64,000 nt of DNA, taken from assembly GCA_963758025.1 (NCBI GenBank), contig CAVWUA010000001.1, forward strand, positions 434,001 through 498,000, given 5' to 3'. A program made the translations under genes and the position numbers. The notes under the pieces were generated by a model. It had not been told where the DNA came from and did not search any database. It was given only the letters and a program-made list of their open reading frames with translations. Origin of the DNA: CAVWUA01 sp963758025 (GTDB lineage Bacteria > Planctomycetota > Planctomycetia > Isosphaerales > Isosphaeraceae). Of the stretch, positions 42,702 through 51,736 are shown one piece after another. Numbering within the stretch: position 1 is the first letter of the stretch; every line of letters starts with the position of its first letter.

Positions 42702-43927
42702 ATGAACACCCCCTCCCTCATCACGGCTGGTTCCCCGGCAACGGTTGACGATCCGGCTTGGGGCCAGATGGACGATATCACGGACATCACCGAGGTTTCC
42801 TCGGAGGCAACGCGGGAACGTCCTCCGCGATGGAGGCGGACTCGCGCAGTCGGAAGGGCCATAGCCTCGGCCTCGGAATGGGTCTTTGGTGCGCTGGCGC
42901 TGGTGATCGGCCTTTCCGTCCTCGCGTCGATCCCCATCGCGCAGTTCCTCTGCCTGGGCTACCTCCTCGAATCGGAAGGCCGGGTCGCGCGGAGCGGGCG
43001 GTTCCGCGATGCCTTCGTCGGTGTCCGGCGCACGGCCCGGGCGGGGAGCATCATCCTGGGGGCCTGGTTGTTGATCCTGCCCTTACGTCTCGTCTCGTCG
43101 CTGGCGACGTCGGCCGAGTTGATCGACCCGGGCGGGCCGATCGCCCGGAACTGGCGGGTGGCCCTGATCGTGCTGTCGGTCCTGACGGTCCTTCATATCG
43201 GGATCGCCTGCGCCGAGGGGGCCGGCTGCGCGATTTCCTCTGGCCGATCGGCGACATTCGCTGGATCCGCCGGCGCTGGAGGGAGGGCCGGGTTTATGCC
43301 CGGTCCCGTGATGCCGTCTGGGATTTCGTCATCGCCCTGCGGCTGCCCTATTACTTCCGCCTGGGGGTCCTGGGGTTCGTCGGCACGATGGCCTGGCTGG
43401 TGATTCCGGTGACGTTGATTGCCATCGGGGCGAAGCTGCCGATTTTCAGCCTCCTGGGGGGCCTGCTTCTGGCGTTCGTCGCCCTCTCGCTCCCGTTTTT
43501 GCAGATGCAATATGTCACGGAGAGCCGCTTCCGTGCCTTCTTCGCCTATCGGGCCGTGCGGGAACGGTATCGCCGCGCCCCCTGGGCGTTTGCCTTCGCG
43601 CTGCTGTTGACGGTGGTCTTCGCGCTGCCGCTCTATCTACTCAAGATCGAGATGATCCCGCGCGAGACGGTCTGGCTGCCCAGCCTGGTTTTCCTGGGGT
43701 TCATCTTCCCCGCCCGCGTCCTGACTGGCTGGGCCTTCTATCGGTCCGGCCGGCGCGAGGCGCCCCGGCACTGGGTGTTCCGGGGGATCAGCCGGCTTGG
43801 CATGATTCCGGTCGTCGCCTTCTACGCTCTGGTCGTCATCCTCTCGCAGTTCACGGCCTGGCGGGGCCTCGGCAGTCTCTACGAGCAGCACGCCTTCCTC
43901 ATCCCCGTGCCGTTCATCGGCATGTGA
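42702..43927 (+). CDS. Polytopic membrane protein, DUF4013-like (one frameshift)
   Basis: About 408 residues after correction. A soluble acidic N-terminus of about 60 residues precedes about seven hydrophobic segments (WVFGALALVIGLSVLASIP, FLCLGYLLESEGRVARSGRF, IILGAWLLILPL). The G5 run at 43217-43221 needs one more G to restore CAEGGRLRDFLWPIGD and continue into DIRWIRRRWREGRVYARSRD. The Leu-x-Gly-Tyr-x-x-x-x-Glu loop resembles DUF4013-type proteins; function unknown. The upstream GTG (42681) is less likely than the ATG at 42702. Confidence 0.65.
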
Positions 43928-44585
43928 CGACCCAACGCGTTTCGCGCGTTCCGTGGATCGTCCTGATGATTTTTGTCCAGGGGCGTCGGACCGCAATCCG
44001 TGGATGATGTTGATTCGGGAGCCCGGCCCGGATCCTCTTTGGTTTCGACGTCGGCGGGCTGCTCGGCGGCTCGCGGAAGTTGGCCTGCAGGGCCTCGTGC
44101 AGGTCCGGTTGGTTGTCCTTGACGGCGAAGAGGAAGTCGCGGTCGGCCTCCAGGAGCACCTGCGTCAGGGGCTGCTGGGTGAACAGGGAGTCGGTGGTGA
44201 AGAGGCGGAGCATCGGGTAATGATCGATGCAGTTCCGCCAGGGCCGCCTTGAGGGCCTGGGGCTCGGTGGGCTTGCCGCCGGTGACGGGGAACTGGCACC
44301 AGGCAGAGCCCGATCTCGTGGGCGAAGACGTTGAGCATGTGGACCGGGTCCCGTGGGCATCGTGCCCCTGCTTGCTGGTCTTGCCGTCGGCGGCGGCCGT
44401 GAGGGCGGCGGCGGCCTGCGGCCAGTTGACCAGCCACCGGGCGAAGGCGTGCGAAACTGCTCCAGGGAGAACCTGCGCCAGGGCGCGCTGATCGTCGTGG
44501 CGTGGGGCGGCCGTTGCCGGTGAAGCCACGGGAGAGGATTAAAGGGTTTGCTCCCAACCGGATAAGGCGATACACTACACATCAA
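43914..44585 (-). pseudogene. Degenerate ISAs1-like transposase remnant
   Basis: Recognisable transposase pieces are spread over three frames: DGKTSKQGHDAHG (compare A-V-D-G-K-T of ISAs1), HMLNVFAHEIGLCL, PTEPQALKAALAEL, FTTDSLFTQQPLTQVLLEADRDF and FAVKDNQPDLHEALQ. At least three shifts separate them and the C-terminal domain is mostly missing. Unlike the single-shift genes in this window, it looks like true decay. It separates two divergent regions, next to PSD1 copy d. Confidence 0.65.
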
Positions 44586-44686
44586 CGTCCGATCCCGCCC
44601 GTGCTGGTTCTCGATCCCGTCGAGAGTGGCGACAGCACGACCCTCCCGGTTCTCTCGACATTCCCACCGAGAAGAGGTCTCCAGGC

Positions 44687-47516
44687 ATGTACAGGCTCGG
44701 TCTCTGGAAGCGGTACGTTGGCGTCCTGGCCTGCCTTTTCTGGACAGTTCCGGCGCTGGCGGAGGATACGGAGGGTATCGCGTTCTTTGAGCGGAAGATC
44801 CGGCCGGTGCTGGTCAAGGAATGTTACCAGTGCCACGCGTCGGACGCGAAGAAGGTCCGGGGCGGTCTGTTGCTCGACACCCGCGAAGGCATCCGGAAAG
44901 GGGGCGATTCCGGGCCGGCGGTCGTTCCGGGTAAACCGGAGGAGAGCCTGCTGCTCGACGCGATCCGGCACGACTTTCTTGCCATGCCCCCCAAGCGCAA
45001 GCTCCCGGAAACGGTCGTGGCCGACTTTGTCCAGTGGGTCGAGCGAGGGGCGCCGGACCCTCGAGACGGCAAGACGACCGTGGTGAAATCGGGGATCGAT
45101 CTCGACGCCGGTCGCGCCTTCTGGTGCTATCAGCCTCCACGCCACCACGAGCCGCCCGCCGTGGCCGACGCCAACTGGCCGCGCGGTGCGATCGACCGCG
45201 CGATCCTGGCCGCCCTGGAGGCCAAAGGGCTCGCGCCGGTCCACGATGCCGACAAGGCCACCTTGCTCCGCCGGCTGTATTTCGACCTCGTCGGGCTGCC
45301 GCCGTCGCCCGAGGAGATTGACGACTTCGTGCACGATCCGTCGCCGAATGCCTACGAACAAAGGGTCGATCGCCTGCTGGCCTCGCCCCGCTTCGGCGAG
45401 CGCTGGGGCCGCCACTGGCTCGATGTCGCCCGGTTCGGCGAGTCGTTGACGCTCCGCGGCCTGATTTTCAAGGAGGCCTGGCGCTACCGCGATTATGTGA
45501 TCCAGTCGTTCAACGACGACGTGCCCTTTGACCGTTTCATCCAGGAGCAGATTGCCGGCGACCTGCTGCCCGCCGAAACCCTCGACGACCGCCGACGCCA
45601 GCGGATCGCCACCACGTTCCTCGTGCTGGGCAACACGAACCTGGAAGAACAGGACAAGCAGCAACTGCGCATGGATGTCGTGGATGAGCAGATCGACACG
45701 ATCAGCAAGGCGTTTCTGGCGCAGACGATCGCCTGCGCACGCTGCCACGATCACAAGTTCGACCCGATCCCCACGCGAGACTATTACGCCCTGGCCGGCA
45801 TTCTGCGCAATACCCGGGCCATGAAGCACGCGAACGTCTCCGAGTGGCTGGAATTCCCCCTGCCCGTCCCCGCCGAGCAAGAAGCGAAACTGAAGGCGCA
45901 CGAGGCGAACGTCGCCGCCCTGGAGGCCCAGATCAAGGAAGTCCGTGCCCGAGGGAAATCGCGGAGCCAGACCCTCGCTCCGGCCTCGGGAGCCATTCCC
46001 ATCGACGATGTTCCCGGGATCGTCGTCGATGACACGAAGGCGAAGAAGGTCGGCGAATGGCAGGAGTCGCAGTTCTCGAAAACCTACATCGGCTCGGGCT
46101 ATCTCCATGACCAGAACAACGGCAAAGGAGAGAAGACCCTGACCTTCGAGCCGGAGCCGTTCGACTCCGGTGAGTACGAGGTCTGGCTCGCCTATTCCCC
46201 GGGCGGGAGCCGGTCGATCGACGTCCCCGTGACCGTCTTCAGCGCGGATGGCGAGACGCCGGTTCCGGTGAACATGAAGACAACCCCGCCAATCGACAAT
46301 CGTTTCGTCTCGCTGGGACGCTACCGATTTCGAGCGCAACGGTCTGGCCTACGTGATGATCTCCAACGAGGGGACGAGCGGGCACGTCACGGCCGACGCC
46401 GTCCTGTTCCTGCCGGTCGGTCTCCTCCAGGCCAGGCTCGCTTCGAAGGAGGAAGCCAGGAAGGCACGCGCCGCCGAAGGCCCAACGCTCGAATCCCTGG
46501 AAGCCGAGCTGAAACAACTTCGAGAGATCGGGCCAGAACGTGAGATGGTCATGTCGGTTGAGGAGGAGCCGACGATCGAAGATGCCCACATCCATGTTCG
46601 GGGCAGTGTGCACAGCCTCGGCGAGACGGTGCCTCGCGGCTTCCTGCAGGTGGCAACCTTTGGCGATCCGCCCGCCATCCCGGATGACGAGAGCGGCCGC
46701 CGGGAACTCGCCGAATGGCTCGCGGACCGGGAGAATCCGCTGACGGCTCGCGTCATCGTCAACCGCACGTGGCACTGGCTGTTGGGCGCGGGGCTTGTCC
46801 GAACGACGGATAACTTCGGCACCACCGGTGAGGTACCTTCACACCCGGAGCTGCTCGACGCGCTGGCCGTACGGTTCATGGAAGAGGGCTGGTCGATCAA
46901 GACGCTCATACGTCGGATCGTGCTCTCGCACACGTATCAACTGGCGTCGGCCGATGACTCCCAAGCCCGGGCGGTCGATCCCGAGAACCGTTTGCACTGG
47001 CGGTCGAATCGGCGGCGGCTCGACGCGGAGTGCATCCGTGACGCGATGCTGTGCGTCAGCGGGCAGCTTTCGGACGAGATGGGCGGTCGGTCGTTCCCGC
47101 CGGACCTGAAGGCGGATTACGGCTTCGAGTTCGAGGAACCGAGGCGCAGCGTGTATGCCCCGGTCTTCCGCAACGCCTTGCCCGAGTTGTTCGAGGCCTT
47201 CGACTTCGCCGACCCGAGCATGGTCGTCGGCCATCGCAACACGAGTACCGTCGCTCCCCAGGCCCTCTACCTGATGAACCATCCGTTCGTTCTGGAACAG
47301 GCCCGGCTTGCCGCCCGCCGCCTGCTGGACGGGGCCGAACTCGGTAGATCGGAACGCGTGACCCGCGCCTATCGGTTGACCCTGGGGCGAGCTCCGACCG
47401 CATCCGAGAGCCGGATTGCCCTGGATTTTCTCTCGGAGACCGCCGACGAAGAGGAGGCCTGGACGCTCCTCTTCCAGGCCCTCTTCGCGTCGATCGACTT
47501 TCGTTATGTGAATTGA
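44687..47516 (+). CDS. PSD1 copy d: PSCyt1, DUF1549, golvesin-like insert and DUF1553 (one frameshift)
   Basis: About 942 residues. Signal (GVLACLFWTVPALA), PSCyt1 with CYQCHASDAKKVRGGLLLD and AMPPKRKLP, DUF1549 (PRFGERWGRHWLDVARFGES, CARCHDHKFDPIPTRDYY), then an insert at about 435-580. The insert resembles the golvesin C-terminal/xanthan-lyase-associated fold (WQESQFSKTYIGSGYLHD, EPFDSGEYEVWLAYSPGG, GHVTADAVLFLPV). DUF1553 follows (NPLTARVIVNRTWHWLLGAGLV, VAPQALYLMN). One extra C at 46324-46325 breaks the frame inside the insert; removing it restores RYDFERNGLAYVMISNEG. DUF1501 copy d follows 43 bp later. Confidence 0.88.
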
Positions 47517-47559
47517 TCCGCTTGCCTATCCCCTGCCCTTCTTGATGGAGGACGCGAAC

Positions 47560-48984
47560 GTGACCCGCCCACTCAGCCGTCGAGATGTGTTGAAGACAGC
47601 CGCGTGCGGATTCGGTCACCTGGCCCTGGCGGGCCTGACCGCGGGACGGGCCGGGGCCGCGATCGATAACCCCCTGGCTCCCCGAACGCCCCACTTCGCG
47701 CCTCGAGCCAAGCGGGTCATCTTCCTGTTCATGCAAGGGGGCGTCAGTCACGTCGATTCCTTCGACTACAAGCCGGAACTCGTGAAGAACGACGGCAAGC
47801 AGATGCCGTTCGATGATGCCCGCATCATCGCCAATACCGGGATGAGAGGCTCGTCGCAACGGGTGATGAAGCCGCTCTGGGAATTCGCCCAGCATGGCGA
47901 GAGCGGGCACTGGGGGTCCGCCCTCTTCCCGGAGATCAACAAGCACGTCGATGATCTCTGCTTCATCCACTCACTGAACACCGAAGGGGTGGCGCATGGG
48001 CCGGCGACGCTCTTCCTCCATTGCGGGGCCACGACGAACATCCGACCTTCGATGGGGTCGTGGGTCATCTACGGACTCGGTACCGAGAACGAGAATCTCC
48101 CCGGCTTCGTTTCGATCATGCCCTCGGCGGGCAACGGCGGTGCACGCAACTATGGCAACGCCTTCCTTCCCGCGATCTACCAGGGGACGGCCCTCGGCAA
48201 AGCCGGAGCACCGGCGTCGGAAGCGAAGATCCGCAATCTGACCAATCCCGGTCGCTCCCGGACCGCCCAGAGCCGGCAGTTCGACCTGATCCGTGAGTTG
48301 AACGCCGAGCAGCTCAAGCCCAACCCTGGAGACGCCGAACTCGAAGCGGTGATCTCGTCGTACGAGCTGGCCTGGCGCATGCAGAACAATGCGCCTAACG
48401 TGCTCGACATGACCGGCGAGACCGAGGAGACGAAGAATCTTTACGGTATCGGTGAGCAGGACACGGACAACTTCGGGCGGCAATGCCTGATGGCCCGGCG
48501 CCTCTGCGAATCCGGCGTCCGCTTCATTCAGGTGACCTATGGCGACAGCACGGCCAACCCCGCCTGGGATCAGCATTCCGACATGCCCAAACATGCCAAG
48601 CACGCGAGGGCCGTCGATCGGCCCATCGCCGGGCTTCTGACGGATCTCAAGCGTCGTGGGTTGCTCGAAGACACGCTCGTCTGGTGGGGCAGCGAGTTCG
48701 GCCGGACCCCTTACGCCGAGAAGAACGGCACCGGTCGCGATCACAACCCCGATGGGTTCACCGTCTGGCTGGCCGGTGCCGGAGTCCAGCCCGGGTTGGC
48801 CTACGGCGCGACGGACGACTTCGGCCATTTCGCCGTGCAGGACAAGGTTCACATGCACGACCTGCACGCCACGATCCTGCACCTGCTGGGCCTCAACCAC
48901 GAGAAGCTCACCTACCGCTACGCCGGCCGGGATTTCCGTCTGACGGATGTTCACGGCCAGGTGGTCGAGGATATTCTCGCGTGA
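47560..48984 (+). CDS. DUF1501 protein, copy d
   Basis: Intact 474-residue protein. Twin-arginine-like signal LSRRDVLKTAACGFGHLAL, then VIFLFMQGGVSHVDSFDYKP, GSWVIYGLGTENENLPGFV, CLMARRLCESGVRFIQV, WGSEFGRTPYAEKNGTGRDH and MHDLHATILHLLGLNHE. I chose GTG at 47560 because GGAGG (47547-47551) lies 8 nt before it; the upstream ATG (47545) would put that site inside the coding sequence. Second gene of the pair with PSD1 copy d. A terminator follows. Confidence 0.9.
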   Translation: MTRPLSRRDVLKTAACGFGHLALAGLTAGRAGAAIDNPLAPRTPHFAPRAKRVIFLFMQGGVSHVDSFDYKPELVKNDGKQMPFDDARIIANTGMRGSSQRVMKPLWEFAQHGESGHWGSALFPEINKHVDDLCFIHSLNTEGVAHGPATLFLHCGATTNIRPSMGSWVIYGLGTENENLPGFVSIMPSAGNGGARNYGNAFLPAIYQGTALGKAGAPASEAKIRNLTNPGRSRTAQSRQFDLIRELNAEQLKPNPGDAELEAVISSYELAWRMQNNAPNVLDMTGETEETKNLYGIGEQDTDNFGRQCLMARRLCESGVRFIQVTYGDSTANPAWDQHSDMPKHAKHARAVDRPIAGLLTDLKRRGLLEDTLVWWGSEFGRTPYAEKNGTGRDHNPDGFTVWLAGAGVQPGLAYGATDDFGHFAVQDKVHMHDLHATILHLLGLNHEKLTYRYAGRDFRLTDVHGQVVEDILA

Positions 48985-49002
48985 GGATCAGTCAACGGAA
49001 CG

Positions 49003-49036
49003 GGGCCGGACCGAACGCGCCTGTTCGATCCGGCCC
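49003..49036 (+). terminator. Rho-independent terminator after DUF1501 copy d
   Basis: Arms 49003-49016 and 49023-49036 form 14 pairs with one mismatch and a 6-nt loop, followed by a T-rich run (TGATTCTTTCTGTT). It starts 19 bp past the stop. Confidence 0.75.
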
Positions 49037-49066
49037 TGATTCTTTCTGTTGAGCCCATTCAGGGCG

Positions 49067-50579
49067 TCAGGCCGAACGACGACGCTCGACGGCGCGGGGT
49101 TGTCGCAGCCAGCGGACGGCGATCACGCGATCGTCGCACGCAACCGGCCGATCGTCGAGAACCTGCACGGTTCGGCGGCCTCCGCCAGCGATCAGGACGG
49201 AATCCCCGGGCGCGGCTTCCGCGAGGGCCAATTCAATCGCCCGCCGGCGTTCCGGCTCGACCCGGACGCGACCTGGTCTCCGGAAGCCGGCGAGAACGTC
49301 GTCCATCGCCTCGTCGATCCCTCGCGCCTCGATGTCTTCCACGGAGAGGATGACGCGGTCCGCGTTCTCTTCCGCGAGGCGGGCCAGCGCCAGGCGTTCG
49401 GAAGGGGCAACCTGAGCGTTCAAGACGACGTGAAGATGCCTGGACGTGAACCGACGTAGCGTTTCCAGGGCCTCCCGCAACGCGGCCTCGGTCCGGCCCT
49501 GGTCGATCCAGACGCCGAACGGCTGATTTTCAAGGACTGGTTCCAGAGTGCCAGGAAGCCGCGTGACCGACTCCAATCCGGCAACAATCGCATCCGTATC
49601 CAGCCCGCGCGACCAGGCGAACGCGGCGGCGGCCAGTGCGTCGGACACGGCCTGATTGCCGACGACCCGCAACGCCAAGAGAACTTCCCGGTCGAAGCCC
49701 AGGAGACGGATGCGGGTTCCCTCGGCATCCTGTCGCTCGATTCGGCCCATCACGTCGGCCGGCGATTGCAGGCCGAACGAGACTCGTCGGGACTTCAAGT
49801 GAACGGCGCCCAGCAGTTCGGCCTCAGGGATCATCGGCGTTCACAACCGTGGCACCCTCCGGCAGGATGCGACGGCACAGCCGGGAATGAAGCCGACGCA
49901 TTTCGACCCGCTCGTTCAAAGAGCTTGGCCTGGAATGGTGCAGATCGGTGATGATCGCGGCATCGAGGCTCAAACCATCGCCAACGCGGCGGAGAAGGTC
50001 CTCCGCGGACATCTCCAGCAAGACACTCTCGCAGCCGCGCTCGACCATCGCCGCGAGCATCTCGGCAAGCGACTCGGCCCTTAGCCCCATTGCGCCGGGC
50101 GGATACGCGGTCGCACCATCACACCAACCTAGCGAGCCGATGTAACCCACCCGTTCCCCCGCCGCTTCGAGAATCGAGCGCAGAAAAAGGGCCGTGGCCG
50201 AACCTCGGGATTGGCCCGCGATGGCGATCAGCCGTAAACGGGATGATGGCTCACCCGCCAGTGCGTGGCAGAGCCTCGCGAGCGCCTCACGAGAGTCGGG
50301 CACGACGACCTGAAGCGGACCGGCCTCGGGGCAGGGACGCTCGACCACCACGCCGGCCGCGCCTCGCTCCAGGGCGCGACCGACAAACTGGTGCCCATCA
50401 TGCCGAGATCCTTGTACGGCTACGAAAACCTGACCTGGGTCGAGCCTCCGACTGTCGGCCGAGCATCCCGAGACGAGTAGATCGGTGCAACCGAGGAAGC
50501 GGGCGTCGGGCAACAAGCGGCGAAGACTGACCGATGGAATACCCTGCTGGGGGGAACGGTCGATGAACCAGCGTGCCAT
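49067..50579 (-). CDS. MurE-like Mur ligase-fold protein without a P-loop (one frameshift)
   Basis: About 503 residues after removing one C of the run at 49827-49829, which joins VVNADDP to EAELLGAVHL. The fold order follows MurE: an N-terminal domain with CSADSRRLDPGQVFVAVQG, a central domain, and a C-terminal domain. The ATP site that should read G-T-N-G-K-T-T is IAGQSRGSATALFL, with no lysine. The E-V-S-S-H and T-N-L-x-x-D-H-L-D-Y-H motifs are also changed (LEMSAEDLL, ITDLHHSRPSS). It is therefore probably not a working ligase. The start has AAGGAGG 9 nt upstream. No other cell-wall gene is near. Confidence 0.78.
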
Positions 50580-50892
50580 CGGCTCTCGCCTCCTTGCCTG
50601 AAACAGCGTGACGGATCGTCCGAACCGGAAGAGGCCTCATGCCTCCGGCGGAACGAACGTTGTCTCATCGCCTTCGGGACCGGGAGCGTCCCGAAAGCGG
50701 CGGCATTCTTGGCCAAGAGCCGAAAAAAGGCAATGCCAGACTGGCCCGGTTGCCGATAACGACGGGTTTTCACCCGATCCGAACCGCCGACGTTCCGGAC
50801 TCCTCCATCCCCCACGGTTAAAATCGGATCGGCCGCCAGTGCGAGACCTCGCCGATGATCGCCGGTCGTGTCATACCTACTGGGAAAAGACC
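50580..50892. other. Divergent intergenic region
   Basis: 313 bp between the MurE-like gene and the DUF1003 gene. It should contain both promoters. The short frames here lack family features and no strong inverted repeat is seen. Confidence 0.45.
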
Positions 50893-51645
50893 ATGCAACC
50901 GATCTCCAAGACAACAGTGCCCTGCCAGATCTGTCAGCAGACATTTCGGATTGACGAGGTCGTTCCGGCGGAGATGGTGCGCGGTGGTGTCATCGAGACG
51001 ATTCGAAAGGAGCGTCCCGACTGGTCCACCCAGGGCTTTATCTGTCTGGACGACCTCGCTCGCTATCGCGCGAAGCACGTCGAGAATGTGCTGGAGACCG
51101 AACGCGGTGAATTGTCCGCGCTGGAACAGGACGTTGTGCGAAACCTGGCCGAGCATGAAATTCTCGCGGCGAACATCGACGCTCAGTTCGATCGGCAGTT
51201 GAACTTCGGGGATCGCCTCTCCGATAGCATCGCCGTGTTCGGCGGGAGTTGGGGCTTTATTCTCGCCTTCATGGGTGTGATTGTCATCTGGATTGCGATC
51301 AACACCGGCATTCTTCTGAAACGGCCGTTTGATCCCTTTCCCTACATCCTTCTGAACCTGATCCTCTCGTGCCTTGCGGCTATCCAGGCCCCGATCATCA
51401 TGATGAGCCAGAATCGCCAGGAGGCCAAGGACCGCATGCGCGGTGAACATGACTACCGGGTGGATCTGAAGGCGGAATTGGAAGTCCGTAACCTCAACGC
51501 CAAGATGGACTTGCTCTTGACCCACCAGTGGCAACGATTACTGGAGATCCAGAGCATCCAGATGGAGATGATGGAAGAGCTGATGCACCGTAGAACAGTC
51601 ACGGACTCCGATGACGGCCCTGCGGCGTCGCCACCGAAGGGATGA
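50893..51645 (+). CDS. DUF1003 membrane protein with N-terminal CxxC motif
   Basis: Product of 250 residues, function unknown. The N-terminus has CQICQQTF, a possible zinc knuckle, followed by a domain seen in planctomycete homologues. Residues 85-200 are DUF1003: two hydrophobic helices (GFILAFMGVIVIWIAINTGI and YILLNLILSCLAAIQAPIIM) and the hallmark MMSQNRQEAKDRMRGEHDYRVDLKAELE. The C-terminus is a helical tail. The ATG at 50893 is the first start at the CxxC segment; the frame is open further upstream without similarity. Confidence 0.85.
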   Translation: MQPISKTTVPCQICQQTFRIDEVVPAEMVRGGVIETIRKERPDWSTQGFICLDDLARYRAKHVENVLETERGELSALEQDVVRNLAEHEILAANIDAQFDRQLNFGDRLSDSIAVFGGSWGFILAFMGVIVIWIAINTGILLKRPFDPFPYILLNLILSCLAAIQAPIIMMSQNRQEAKDRMRGEHDYRVDLKAELEVRNLNAKMDLLLTHQWQRLLEIQSIQMEMMEELMHRRTVTDSDDGPAASPPKG

Positions 51646-51662
51646 ACGTCATTCCACGAAAA

Positions 51663-51705
51663 AGCGGGGCCGGACTCTCCGCAAAAGGGAGAGTCCGGCC
51701 CCGCT
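51663..51705. terminator. Strong bidirectional terminator
   Basis: Perfect 18-bp stem (51663-51680 with 51688-51705) and 7-nt loop between two convergent genes. On the minus strand it is followed by five Ts, so it best serves the PSD1 copy e transcript. Confidence 0.8.
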
Positions 51706-51736
51706 CGTGTGCCCGCTTCGAAGATCCGTGCTCGGC

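Noticed and set aside
44582..46339. Long minus-strand open frame (585 codons) opposite PSD1 copy d
   Set aside because: It mirrors the DUF1549 coding frame, has no family motifs, and arises from high-GC codon bias. The same holds for frames opposite metF (560-1687), the ABC-F gene (23078-24556), parE (11383-12507), parC (14354-15328) and the transposase (33922-35199).
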